This document shows positions 41,855-50,593 of a stretch of 64,000 nucleotides of DNA, in pieces; the first letter of the stretch is position 1, and the number at the start of each line of letters is the position of its first letter. The DNA lies in NCBI RefSeq assembly GCF_029853675.1, contig NZ_CP122539.1, positions 2,065,001 through 2,129,000 of the forward strand, given 5' to 3'. The translations under genes were made by a program, and so were the position numbers. The stretch comes from Tenacibaculum tangerinum (lineage in GTDB: Bacteria; Bacteroidota; Bacteroidia; Flavobacteriales; Flavobacteriaceae). The notes below the pieces were generated by a model, which worked only from the letters and a program-made list of their open reading frames with translations, made no database searches and was not told the DNA's origin.

Positions 41855-43612
41855 TTATGCTTCTTGATAATTTTCCAGCAAAAGTAATCCGTTTTCAATT
41901 AACATTGAGTAACTCTTGTTACTTTTCATGTTTTCAAGATAGGTATGTAACGTGTCTTTTATAGGGAAATTGTTTGCTATTGACAGTTCCAATAATTCTA
42001 AAGGCAACAACCAATCATTTTTAAACTGCGTGTTTACTTTGTCAAAAATTTCTTGAATGTTTTCTTCCGAAACTTCTCCATTTTCTCTCATTTCTCTCAC
42101 TTTACTATACAGGTTATACAACTCTTTATCTGATGCTGAATAGTTGATTTTATGTGTTTTCGTTTCCGACACTTTACCAACATCTCCGAAAGAAGACACA
42201 TCGGCAGGACCTGCAAAAGCAGATATTACTTCTACCCCTACTGCCATATCATACACTCCCCAATCTGGATGAAACAATAAGGTATCTCCATGAGTTACTG
42301 TACAATTTTTAAACGATATTAATAAAATTCTACCGCGTAAATCTCTTGTTCCTGTAATGACTTCTCCTTCAACTTTTATTCCCCCCTCAAACTCTAGTGC
42401 TACTTTTTCTCCTTCATAAATTCCGTAAGCTTTTAAGTCGCGCGGACTCATATTTTCTATCGGAATGTTAATTCCTTTTAGTTTTCCTATTGGGCTTCCA
42501 AATCCTTCAGCATGATAAGTAACTCCATGCCCTATCAACTCCTTATCTCTATTAGCTAATGCCGTTGGACCTGTGGTTTGCACATATACAGGTTTGTTGT
42601 TGTCATCTGCTATTACATTTGTAAAAATTCCTGATATTTGAACACCTGTACTCAACTCAATAGTACCTAAACTTGTAGAATCTATTAATTTCTCAACTCC
42701 TTTCAAACCTCCGGTTCGTATTGCCATTTTATTAGCAAACTGTTCTAACACCATACTTAAATGAGCAAAATCTGGCGTAACAAACAATTGAGGCTGTGGT
42801 TTTGTGATATCAAAATTCACATTAGCCGCTTCTATAGAGTATGGAACTTTCTTTACCTCATCTTTCATACACCACTTGCTTTCTCCGATTGAAGACAACA
42901 AGCCTGCTCCATAAATTTTAGGATCTTCTACGGTTCCTATTAACCCATACTCTACTGTCCACCAGTGTAAATTTCTTATTTGAGACATTTCAGAAAGTGC
43001 TCCCATATTTTCTTGTAGCCACTCTACTTTTTCTTGCGCTTCTTCTATTTCTTTTTGAGTAGAATTAGGATCTTCTTTTAAAATAGATAACAACCGAATA
43101 GCTTCGTACATTTCATAATCTTTTGCTGATGAAATTGCTTTGGCTCCAATTTCTCCAAAGCGACGTAAATATTCAGCATATTCCGGATTTGCTATAATGG
43201 GAGCGTGTCCTGCCGCCTCATGTATAATATCGGGTGCTGGCGTATACTCAATATGATCTATAGTTCGCATATCTGATGCTATAACTAACACATTATACGC
43301 TTGAAATTCCATAAAGGCATTGGGCGGAATAAATCCGTCAACAGAAACTGCTGCCCAACCTATTTCTTTCAAAATACGATTCATCCCTTCCATATGAGGA
43401 ATGTTTTCAACAGAAATACCTGTCTTTTTTAGCCCCTCTACATAAGAGCCATGAGCTACCTTACCTAAATAATCAACATTCATACGCATTACGTAGCGCC
43501 ATACTGCTTGATTTTGTGCTGTGTATTCTTCGTAAGGTTGCCTTACTACAAATTTATGTAAGTGTTTAGGTAACTTTTTTGTGACTTCGTTTAACTCAAA
43601 ATGAGAATCCAT
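41855..43612 (-). CDS. Aromatic amino acid (phenylalanine 4-) hydroxylase, long form, 585 aa
   Basis: An iron- and tetrahydropterin-dependent monooxygenase converting Phe to Tyr. The catalytic domain is at about 25-300, with iron ligands His131 and His136 (HEAAGH) and a Glu in WTVEYGLIG. Proteobacterial PhhA is about 260-300 aa; this long form with a ~280-residue C-terminal extension is the Bacteroidota type. Its pterin cofactor could come from the folE-PTPS-SDR genes at 22.4-24.3 kb. Other substrates cannot be excluded. Confidence 0.9.
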   Translation of the reverse strand: MDSHFELNEVTKKLPKHLHKFVVRQPYEEYTAQNQAVWRYVMRMNVDYLGKVAHGSYVEGLKKTGISVENIPHMEGMNRILKEIGWAAVSVDGFIPPNAFMEFQAYNVLVIASDMRTIDHIEYTPAPDIIHEAAGHAPIIANPEYAEYLRRFGEIGAKAISSAKDYEMYEAIRLLSILKEDPNSTQKEIEEAQEKVEWLQENMGALSEMSQIRNLHWWTVEYGLIGTVEDPKIYGAGLLSSIGESKWCMKDEVKKVPYSIEAANVNFDITKPQPQLFVTPDFAHLSMVLEQFANKMAIRTGGLKGVEKLIDSTSLGTIELSTGVQISGIFTNVIADDNNKPVYVQTTGPTALANRDKELIGHGVTYHAEGFGSPIGKLKGINIPIENMSPRDLKAYGIYEGEKVALEFEGGIKVEGEVITGTRDLRGRILLISFKNCTVTHGDTLLFHPDWGVYDMAVGVEVISAFAGPADVSSFGDVGKVSETKTHKINYSASDKELYNLYSKVREMRENGEVSEENIQEIFDKVNTQFKNDWLLPLELLELSIANNFPIKDTLHTYLENMKSNKSYSMLIENGLLLLENYQEA

Positions 43613-43698
43613 AGTGTTGTTTGTTTTGCCCTGTAAATTTAAGTTTTTTATACTTTATAAAAAATTCATATTCGTTAAATTAATATATTTCGTACATT

Positions 43699-43706
43699 TA
43701 CTTTTG
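43699..43706 (+). promoter_or_regulatory. -7 element upstream of M48 peptidase (TACTTTTG)
   Basis: A TAnnTTTG match 21 nt before the ATG at 43728, supporting that start over the longer frame from 43614. Confidence 0.45.
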
Positions 43707-43727
43707 TCACTAAAAATCGTAGTTAAA

Positions 43728-44492
43728 ATGAGGTCAAGAGGTTTTAAAACTCGTATATTAATTGGTATTGCTATCGTAGCTTTTGCATATTTACGCAAAT
43801 GCAGTCAACAAGAAGTAAACCCTTATACTGGAAAAACACAAGCTGTTAGCTTATCACCTGAGCAAGAGATTGCTATTGGATTACAACAAGCGCCAGTAAT
43901 GGCCGAGCAGCATGGAGGTCTGTACCCTGATAAAAATGCACAAATATTGGTTGATAAGGTTGGGGCAAAGCTAGTAAATAACACCATTGCTAAACAATCT
44001 GGCTATCAATTTGATTTTCACCTACTAAGAGACCAAAGATCTATCAATGCGTTTGCCTTACCGGGTGGACAAATATTTATTACCCATGCTTTGTTTTCTA
44101 AATTAAAAAATGAAGACCAGCTCGCTGGTGTATTAGGACATGAAATAGGACATGTTTTAGGAAAACATTCTAATGAAAGAATTACTAACGCTAATTTTTG
44201 GAAATTACTTACCATGGGAGCTTCTGTAGGTGCTGATTTAGGGCAACTTGCCAACAGTATAGGGCAACAAACGTTGCTGAAAAATGGTAGAGGAGATGAG
44301 TTGGAAAGTGATGAATTGGGCGTAAAGCTAATGATAGATGCAGGCTATAATCCTGAAAGCCTCATTGGAGTTATGGAAATTTTAAAAGCTGCTGCGGGTC
44401 CTAACAGGGTTCCTGAATTTCAAAGTACACACCCTGACCCAGAAAATAGAATTGAAAAAATAAAAGAGGCCATTCGTAAATACCAAAAATAG
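43728..44492 (+). CDS. M48 family metallopeptidase, 254 aa
   Basis: A zinc endopeptidase with GHEIGHVLGKHS (HExxH) and a downstream ELESDELGVKLM Glu ligand (E-x-x-x-D), as in the BepA/LoiP group. An N-terminal hydrophobic segment (ILIGIAIVAFAYLRKCS) is followed by Cys, which might be a lipobox-like anchor though it is not canonical. The role is probably quality control in the cell envelope. The start at 43728 is preferred on promoter and signal position. Confidence 0.9.
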   Translation: MRSRGFKTRILIGIAIVAFAYLRKCSQQEVNPYTGKTQAVSLSPEQEIAIGLQQAPVMAEQHGGLYPDKNAQILVDKVGAKLVNNTIAKQSGYQFDFHLLRDQRSINAFALPGGQIFITHALFSKLKNEDQLAGVLGHEIGHVLGKHSNERITNANFWKLLTMGASVGADLGQLANSIGQQTLLKNGRGDELESDELGVKLMIDAGYNPESLIGVMEILKAAAGPNRVPEFQSTHPDPENRIEKIKEAIRKYQK

Positions 44493-44637
44493 AAAATACA
44501 CACCTACTTGTAACATTTCACCCTTCAAAGCTACCTATATACGTAGGTTGGATGTAAAATATTAAGCATATTTTCCTCAACATAAATGGTCTTTATATTA
44601 ATAGAGTTAAGTATGAGTGACAAGGCATTTCAAAAAT

Positions 44638-44670
44638 AAAAGTAACTCGTTAAATGAAATTACTTTTTTT
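44638..44670 (+). terminator. Probable terminator after the M48 gene
   Basis: An 8-bp stem AAAAGTAA / TTACTTTT with a 14-nt loop and a T-run. It lies 145 nt after the stop. The stretch between holds only a small CCTA...TAGG palindrome and no ORF. Confidence 0.4.
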
Positions 44671-44738
44671 GGCCGGAATGCTTATTCTATATTAAAACAA
44701 TTCGAACTCACATTATACTATAACTAAATTTATTTGCT

Positions 44739-44998
44739 ATGAGTTTTGGAGGAGCCGTATCGGCTATGATTACGAGTTTAAAGAACAACAAAAGAAAAAG
44801 GGTAAGTGCTTTTGAAAAGCTAGAGCGATTTCAAAAAGAAAACAGTGACGAGCTTTTTTTGAAAAGTCTGCCAGTAAAGAGCAACTCAAAAAAATACGCG
44901 AAAATATCAAAAAACAGAGAAGAATTGCATTACTGAAAAATGTTTTGGTTTTATTGATATTGTTTTCAATATTATTTTTCCTTATTAATCAACTATAA
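44739..44998 (+). CDS. Small membrane-anchored protein, 86 aa, frameshifted at T7
   Basis: The N-terminal frame begins MSFGGAVSAMITSLKNNKRKR and stops at 44936. In the -1 frame the sequence continues as EKSASKEQLKKIRENIKKQ and a C-terminal membrane helix (NVLVLLILFSILFFLINQL) to TAA 44996-44998. The frames join at the seven-T run 44854-44860. One more T gives an uninterrupted 86-aa protein that matches my memory of a conserved flavobacterial family with this start and a single C-terminal helix. The function is unknown. Confidence 0.7.
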
Positions 44999-45031
44999 AA
45001 AAGCTGAACATCATATAGAGTTCAGCTTTTT
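44998..45031. terminator. Terminator hairpin, probably bidirectional
   Basis: A perfect 12-bp stem AAAAAGCTGAAC / GTTCAGCTTTTT with a 10-nt loop. It lies directly after the frameshifted membrane gene and downstream of the convergent beta-barrel gene. Confidence 0.85.
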
Positions 45032-45086
45032 GTACTATTAAAACAATAGTAAGGTTTAAAATATTTTAATTAACTGTTTTAAAATA

Positions 45087-45590
45087 TTACTTACCTTGAA
45101 TAATGTTATAGTTGATACCAATTCCTACAGAACTTGGAGTAGAACCATCTACAGACAAACCTTGGTAGAATCCATAAATATTCCACTTATCACTGTGGTA
45201 TCCTACTTCTGGTCTGTAATAAAAACCTCCTGACTCGCTACCTTCTGTAAGGAAACCATATCCTAAATCGGTTCCTATAAAAAAGTTTTCTGTTGGGTAA
45301 AATCTGAATAATGCCGCTAAAGGTACAATTCCCTGATCTACTGACACCCCTGCTACTTCTTTACCAAAATAATGTGAATACCCCGTAGAGAATCCAATTC
45401 CAAAACTATTTACATTTAAAAACTGGTATTTTAAATCTACACCAAGTACAAAAGATGAAGTATCAGAGGCATCAGCAATCGGTAACCCGAAGTGAACTCC
45501 CGCCTTTAACCAATCTGTACCCTCACCTCGCTGAGCATTAGCAAATGAAAAACTTAGTACAGCAACTAATAATAAGATAATTTTTTTCAT
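45087..45590 (-). CDS. Small outer-membrane beta-barrel protein, 167 aa
   Basis: The signal peptide MKKIILLLVAVLSFSFANAQ fixes the start at 45590 rather than the longer frame. The mature part is alternating strands with Gly/aromatic turns, as in 8-10-stranded OmpW/OmpX-like barrels. There is no enzymatic motif. The specific role is unknown. A TATTTTTG promoter element lies 25 nt upstream. Confidence 0.85.
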   Translation of the reverse strand: MKKIILLLVAVLSFSFANAQRGEGTDWLKAGVHFGLPIADASDTSSFVLGVDLKYQFLNVNSFGIGFSTGYSHYFGKEVAGVSVDQGIVPLAALFRFYPTENFFIGTDLGYGFLTEGSESGGFYYRPEVGYHSDKWNIYGFYQGLSVDGSTPSSVGIGINYNIIQGK

Positions 45591-45615
45591 GTTTTGTTTT
45601 TTAAAATTTAAAGTA

Positions 45616-45623
45616 CAAAAATA
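45616..45623 (-). promoter_or_regulatory. -7 element of the beta-barrel gene (TATTTTTG on minus)
   Basis: A TAnnTTTG match 25 nt upstream of the 45590 start, which supports that start. Confidence 0.45.
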
Positions 45624-45720
45624 TATTGAAAATAATATTGTACTTGTCTCTTTCAATATAAATTTTAACTCAAATAGTTTTTTTAATCGCATTTCATACT
45701 GAGTTTTTAATTCAAAAAAG

Positions 45721-45728
45721 TAACTTTG
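45721..45728 (+). promoter_or_regulatory. -7 element of gpmI (TAACTTTG)
   Basis: It ends 4 nt before the gpmI ATG, the same spacing as at era, suggesting a leaderless or near-leaderless transcript. Confidence 0.5.
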
Positions 45729-45732
45729 TGGC

Positions 45733-47250
45733 ATGAGCAAGAAAGTAATACTTATGATTTTGGATGGATGGGGAGTGACCCAAGACCCAAAAGTATCGGC
45801 GATTTATAATGCGAAAACTCCGTATATAAACTCTTTATACGACAAATTTCCGAACGCACAGCTGCGAACCGACGGTGAGCATGTTGGTTTACCCGAAGGA
45901 CAAATGGGAAACTCAGAGGTTGGACACATGAATTTAGGTGCGGGTAGAATTGTATATCAAAACTTAGCAAAGATTAACAAAGCGGTAAAAGAAGAAACTT
46001 TAGCAAAAGAAAAAGAGCTTCTTAATGCCTTTGAATATGCCAAAGCTAACGACAAAAACATACATTTTTTAGGGTTGGTTTCTAATGGAGGAATCCACTC
46101 ACATATCGACCATTTAAAAGGACTGCTGACCGCAGCAGATAGTTATGGTTTGAAAAATGTTTACTTGCATGCATTTACCGACGGACGTGATTGCGACCCG
46201 AAATCGGGGAAGTACTTCATTAACGACATTCAACAACACATGCAAAAAACAACTGGTGAATTGGCAACAATTACAGGTCGTTATTATGCTATGGACCGCG
46301 ATAATCGTTGGGAACGAGTGCAACTTGCTTACGACGCCTTGATAAACGGAAAGGGAACTTTTTCTTCAGATGCTTCTACCAACATTCAGCAAAGTTACGA
46401 TGCAGATGTTACCGATGAGTTCATCAAACCTATTGTAATGGTTGATGAAAACAACCAACCAAAAGCAACTATTAAAGAAGACGATGTGGTGATTTTCTTC
46501 AACTTTAGAACCGACAGAGGGCGTCAATTAACAGAAGCTTTGAGTCAAAAAGACTTTCCAGATTTCGATATGAAAAAGCTACCGTTGTACTTTGTTACCA
46601 TGACAAGCTACGACGATACTTTTAACAACATTCATGTTATCTACAATGGAAAAAATATTGAAAACACCTTAGGGGAAGTACTAGAATCTGCTGGAAAAAC
46701 ACAAATAAGAATCGCAGAAACAGAAAAATACCCACACGTAACTTTCTTCTTTTCTGGCGGAAGAGAAGAAGAGTTTACAGGAGAAAAACGTTTGTTATGC
46801 CCCTCACCCAAAGTGGCTACTTACGATTTACAACCTGAGATGAGTGCCTATGAAATTCGTGATGCCATAGTTCCTGAACTACAAAGCGGCGAGGTTGATT
46901 TTGTGTGTTTAAATTTTGCCAATGGCGATATGGTAGGGCATACAGGTGTTTTTGAAGCTGCCGTAAAAGCCTGCGAGGCGGTTGATAATTGTGTAAAAGA
47001 TGTAGTAAATACTGCATTAGATAACGATTACACCACCATTTTAATTGCAGACCACGGAAACTGTGAGACCATGATTAATCCTGATGGAACACCTCATACT
47101 GCGCACACTACCAACCCAGTTCCTATGATTTTAATCGACAAAGAATTAAAATCAATAAAAAGTGGTATTTTAGGCGATATTGCACCCACCATTTTAAAAT
47201 TAATGGGTGTTGAGCAGCCTAAAGAAATGACACAACATTCACTCATTTAA
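45733..47250 (+). CDS. gpmI: 2,3-bisphosphoglycerate-independent phosphoglycerate mutase
   Basis: A glycolytic enzyme with two Mn2+, interconverting 3- and 2-phosphoglycerate; 505 aa is normal. The alkaline-phosphatase-like core has ILDGWG at 7-12, the phosphorylated Ser in GQMGNSEVGHMNLGAG (about 57-72), DGRDCDPKSG, and metal motifs GDMVGHTG and ADHGNCE. The next gene follows after 10 nt. Confidence 0.98.
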   Translation: MSKKVILMILDGWGVTQDPKVSAIYNAKTPYINSLYDKFPNAQLRTDGEHVGLPEGQMGNSEVGHMNLGAGRIVYQNLAKINKAVKEETLAKEKELLNAFEYAKANDKNIHFLGLVSNGGIHSHIDHLKGLLTAADSYGLKNVYLHAFTDGRDCDPKSGKYFINDIQQHMQKTTGELATITGRYYAMDRDNRWERVQLAYDALINGKGTFSSDASTNIQQSYDADVTDEFIKPIVMVDENNQPKATIKEDDVVIFFNFRTDRGRQLTEALSQKDFPDFDMKKLPLYFVTMTSYDDTFNNIHVIYNGKNIENTLGEVLESAGKTQIRIAETEKYPHVTFFFSGGREEEFTGEKRLLCPSPKVATYDLQPEMSAYEIRDAIVPELQSGEVDFVCLNFANGDMVGHTGVFEAAVKACEAVDNCVKDVVNTALDNDYTTILIADHGNCETMINPDGTPHTAHTTNPVPMILIDKELKSIKSGILGDIAPTILKLMGVEQPKEMTQHSLI

Positions 47251-47260
47251 AATTTAATCG

Positions 47261-47791
47261 ATGAAAAAAATCGCATATACTCTTTTTACAGTTTTTGTAA
47301 TCTCATGTGCTTCGACTCCAAAAAATATGGCAACTAAAAACGAAAATGGCAATTTAGTCGGTATTGCTACCAAAAAAGACTTTCAACAAGAGCCTTATGG
47401 AAGCGAGTGGTTCAACGATTTTTATTCATATTACGAAACCGACAAAGGCACCGTAGAAAAACTAAAACCTTATTTAAACGACGTTAAAATAAAAGGGTTT
47501 ATGGGAACTTGGTGTGGAGACAGCAAGCGTGAAGTTCCTAATTTTTACAAAATTTTAGACGAAGTTGAATTTGACTATAAAAACCTTGAATTAGTTACGG
47601 TAAACCGTCAAAAAAAAGCCAACGGATTAGAAGAAGGCTTTAACGTAATTCGAGTACCGACCTTTATTTTTTATAAAGACGGAAAAGAACTCGGTCGTTT
47701 TGTAGAACACGCTATTGAAGGTAGTACCATTGAAAAAGATTTTTTGCAAATCCTCTCGGGCCAAGAATACAAACATCCATATCAAAAATAA
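47261..47791 (+). CDS. Thioredoxin-like lipoprotein, 176 aa
   Basis: A lipoprotein signal with Cys at about 16 (FVISCAST). The thioredoxin fold has GTWCGDSKREVP in the active-site place: C-G-D-S, so only the first Cys of C-x-x-C is kept. The cis-Pro loop is VIRVPTFIFYKDGKELGR. A monothiol site suggests a peroxiredoxin-, reductase- or chaperone-like role rather than dithiol exchange. It is 10 nt behind gpmI. Confidence 0.85.
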   Translation: MKKIAYTLFTVFVISCASTPKNMATKNENGNLVGIATKKDFQQEPYGSEWFNDFYSYYETDKGTVEKLKPYLNDVKIKGFMGTWCGDSKREVPNFYKILDEVEFDYKNLELVTVNRQKKANGLEEGFNVIRVPTFIFYKDGKELGRFVEHAIEGSTIEKDFLQILSGQEYKHPYQK

Positions 47792-47794
47792 CTG

Positions 47795-47802
47795 TAAATT
47801 TG
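47795..47802 (+). promoter_or_regulatory. -7 element of map (TAAATTTG)
   Basis: A TAnnTTTG match ending 18 nt before the map ATG at 47821, supporting this start over the frame opening at 47800. Confidence 0.45.
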
Positions 47803-47820
47803 CGCCTCAATATTTTTAAT

Positions 47821-48639
47821 ATGATTATTTCAAAGACTAGAGAAGAAATAGAATTGATGCGCGAAAGCGCCTTAGTAGTATCGAAAACGTTAGGGATGCT
47901 TGCCAAAGAAGTAAAACCTGGAGTTACGACTTTATATCTTGACAAACTTGCCGAAGAATTTATTCGTGAGCAAGGTGCTATTCCTGGTTTTTTAGGTTTG
48001 TATGATTTTCCGAACACCCTTTGTATGAGTCCAAACTCACAAGTAGTTCATGGAATTCCTGATAAAACACCTTTACAAGAAGGCGATATAATTTCTATTG
48101 ATTGCGGTGCGATAAAAAATGATTTTTATGGAGATCACGCTTATACCTTTCCTGTGGGTGAAATTGCTCCTGAAACACAAAAACTTTTAGACATTACTAA
48201 AGAAAGTTTGTATGTGGGTATTCGCGAGTTTAAAGTAGGTAATCGTGTAGGTGATGTAGGTTTTGCAATTCAAAATTTTACCGAAAATCACGGATACGGC
48301 GTAGTTCGTGAATTGGTAGGACACGGTTTAGGACGCAAAATGCACGAAGCCCCAGAAATGCCAAACTACGGAAAAAGAGGTCGTGGTAAAAAGTTTGTTG
48401 AAGGAATGGTTGTTGCTATAGAACCGATGACCAATATGGGAACTCACAAAATTCGTCAGCACAGCGACGGGTGGACGATTACTACGTTAGACGGAAAACC
48501 ATCGGCACACTTTGAACACGATGTAGCGATTGTAGATGGCAAACCAGAGTTACTATCGACCTTTCAATATATATATGATGCTTTAGGTATTGAGAGTAAT
48601 GAAGAGGAGGAATTCAGACAACAACCACTAACTCTATAG
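47821..48639 (+). CDS. map: Methionine aminopeptidase, type I
   Basis: Removes the initiator Met from nascent proteins. The 272-aa enzyme shows HGIPDKTPLQEGDIISIDCG and the metal-binding Asp of DFYGDHAYTF. It also has GHGLGRKMHEAPEMPNYG and the final Glu in FEHDVAI. The start at 47821 (IISKTREEIELMR) is the family start. Confidence 0.96.
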   Translation: MIISKTREEIELMRESALVVSKTLGMLAKEVKPGVTTLYLDKLAEEFIREQGAIPGFLGLYDFPNTLCMSPNSQVVHGIPDKTPLQEGDIISIDCGAIKNDFYGDHAYTFPVGEIAPETQKLLDITKESLYVGIREFKVGNRVGDVGFAIQNFTENHGYGVVRELVGHGLGRKMHEAPEMPNYGKRGRGKKFVEGMVVAIEPMTNMGTHKIRQHSDGWTITTLDGKPSAHFEHDVAIVDGKPELLSTFQYIYDALGIESNEEEEFRQQPLTL

Positions 48640-48678
48640 TCTTTTAAACAATATGTGTCCATAGTATTGTGCACTTGT

Positions 48679-48722
48679 TGCAGAATCTCAAAAAATACGA
48701 TTCTTGCCTTCGCAGGAATGAC
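48679..48722. repeat. Dispersed extragenic palindrome (GAAGGC-type hairpin)
   Basis: The core is ATTCTTGC (48700-48707), a CTTC loop, and GCAGGAAT (48712-48719): an 8-bp stem with one G-T pair. It resembles the extragenic element GTCATTCCTGCGAAGGCAGG that I know as scattered in many bacterial genomes. A second partial arm CAGAATCTC precedes it. It produces the false peptide DSCLRRND in front of the next gene. Confidence 0.65.
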
Positions 48723-48725
48723 CAA

Positions 48726-49496
48726 ATGAAAATTTTCAAAACGATACTAAATACCTTACCTCGACCTATTTTAATCAAAGTCAGTTATTGGGTGCGCCCT
48801 GTAATTGCTTGGTGGTTAAAAGGTGATAACTTTACGGACCCAATAGACGGGAAATCGTTTCGTAAATTTTTACCTTACGGATATGGAAAACAGCGAGAAA
48901 ATGCCCTTTCACCTTCTACTCTATCACTAGAAAGACATCGCTTACTATGGCTGTTTTTACAGGATGAAACGAACTTTTTTACTTCAAACAAAAAGCTAAA
49001 AGTATTGCACATCGCTCCTGAACAATGTTTTTTAACTATTTTCAGAAAACAACAAAATTTAGACTATACTACTTCCGATTTAGAATCACCCATAGCCGAT
49101 GTAAAAGCCGATATTTGCGATTTACCGTTTGAAGACAACGCTTTCGATGTAGTGTTTTGCAACCATGTATTAGAACATATTCCTAATGACACGAAAGCCA
49201 TGCAAGAGCTATACCGCGTTATGAAAGTTGGCGGTTTTGGTATTTTTCAAATTCCGCAAGATCTATCGAGAGCAACTACTTTTGAAGACGATACTATTAC
49301 CGACCCTAAAGAACGTGCAAAAATCTTCGGTCAGTACGACCATGTACGTGTATATGGGCTAGATTATTTTGACAAACTACGCTCCATCGGATTTAAAGTT
49401 GATGAAATAGATTACACACAAAAAATTTCCGCAGAAAAACTAAAACGATTTGCATTGATGAAAGGTGAAATTTTGCCTGTGTGTTATAAACATTAA
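48726..49496 (+). CDS. Class I SAM-dependent methyltransferase, 256 aa
   Basis: A Methyltransf_11-type domain: VLHIAPEQCF (motif I position), DICDLPFEDNAFDVVFCNHVLEHI, then LYRVMKVGGFGIFQIP. The substrate is unknown. The start at 48726 (KIFKTILNTLPRP) is chosen because the upstream part of the frame is translation of the extragenic repeat. It converges with apbE, overlapping by 4 nt. Confidence 0.85.
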   Translation: MKIFKTILNTLPRPILIKVSYWVRPVIAWWLKGDNFTDPIDGKSFRKFLPYGYGKQRENALSPSTLSLERHRLLWLFLQDETNFFTSNKKLKVLHIAPEQCFLTIFRKQQNLDYTTSDLESPIADVKADICDLPFEDNAFDVVFCNHVLEHIPNDTKAMQELYRVMKVGGFGIFQIPQDLSRATTFEDDTITDPKERAKIFGQYDHVRVYGLDYFDKLRSIGFKVDEIDYTQKISAEKLKRFALMKGEILPVCYKH

Positions 49497-50464
49497 TTGG
49501 TAAACTCTATTAACTCACCAGCATCATTCTGGTACAAGAGTATTACTTTTAATGCTGGATGCTCTTCTAAAAAGACTTTCGTTTGTTCCAATCCCATAGC
49601 TAGAAAAGCGGTGGCATAGGCATCTACATCGGCACAATCGCCTTTTAAACGAACCGAAACACTTAGTAAATTACTCTCTTTGGCCAATCCTGTTTTTGCA
49701 TTGATGGTATGCACTATTTTCTTTCCTTCGCTATTTACTTTATACTTCCTGTAATTACCAGAAGTTGCCATCGATTCATTATCCAATTCTATAATTTTCT
49801 GAATAGAACGGGTTCCGTCAGTATTCGGTTTTTCAATGGCCACTTTCCACAGTTTCCCATGCTTGGTACCTCTCGCTCTAACCTCTCCTCCTATTTCTAC
49901 AATATAATCGTGAATATTTTTCGATTCGAAAAATCGCCCAATTACATCGACTCCATAACCTTTGGCAAAGGCGTTGACATTAAACTCAATATCTTCACTT
50001 TCTCTATACACTTTTCTGTCCTTTAATGTCACTTTATCAAAGCCTACATTTTCCATCAACGCTGAAATCTCTTCTGAAGTCAAATCCTTTTTCTCTTCAC
50101 CAGAACCAAATCCGTAAGCATCAATCAATCTACCAATCGTAGGGTCAAAATACCCATCGGTTTCTTTGTAAATTTTCTTTGCCTTCTCAAACACCTCTAC
50201 AAACATATCGTCCACTACTACAGTAGTATCTCCTTGATTAATTTTAGAAATATCGGAAGTTGGTATATACGTAGATAGCGATGTGTTTACCAAATAGAAC
50301 AAACTATCTATTGACTCTTGATAATTAATATCACTTTGGTAAGTAATATGGTATGCTGTACCAAAAACAGGTCCTTCTAACTTAATCTCTGTCGATTTCC
50401 CCTCTTCTTTACAAGCTATGAACAACCATAATAAAGCTACAAAAAAGGATATTTTTCTCATCAT
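49493..50464 (-). CDS. apbE: FAD:protein FMN transferase (ApbE)
   Basis: Attaches FMN covalently to Thr/Ser of NqrB/NqrC-type and other flavoproteins in the periplasm. A lipoprotein signal ends at IACKEEG (Cys about 18). ApbE motifs include GTAYHITY, NVNAFAKGYGVD, EIGGEVRARG, ATSGNYRKY and HTINAKTG, with the metal Asp in CADVDAYATAFLAMG. The length of 323 aa is normal. NQR genes are not in the window. Confidence 0.94.
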   Translation of the reverse strand: MMRKISFFVALLWLFIACKEEGKSTEIKLEGPVFGTAYHITYQSDINYQESIDSLFYLVNTSLSTYIPTSDISKINQGDTTVVVDDMFVEVFEKAKKIYKETDGYFDPTIGRLIDAYGFGSGEEKKDLTSEEISALMENVGFDKVTLKDRKVYRESEDIEFNVNAFAKGYGVDVIGRFFESKNIHDYIVEIGGEVRARGTKHGKLWKVAIEKPNTDGTRSIQKIIELDNESMATSGNYRKYKVNSEGKKIVHTINAKTGLAKESNLLSVSVRLKGDCADVDAYATAFLAMGLEQTKVFLEEHPALKVILLYQNDAGELIEFTN

Positions 50465-50593
50465 TTTGAAAATTTAATCACAAAAATAGCATATTCGATG
50501 TTCATAAAAGATTGTTAATTCTATTTTTTGTATCTTCATTTTTTTAAATTTGCTTCACTATTAATAATACATCTAACAATAAATCAGAATAAA

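Noticed and set aside
48669..48725. Start of the methyltransferase at 48669
   Set aside because: The extra residues come from the extragenic palindrome and are not part of the family.
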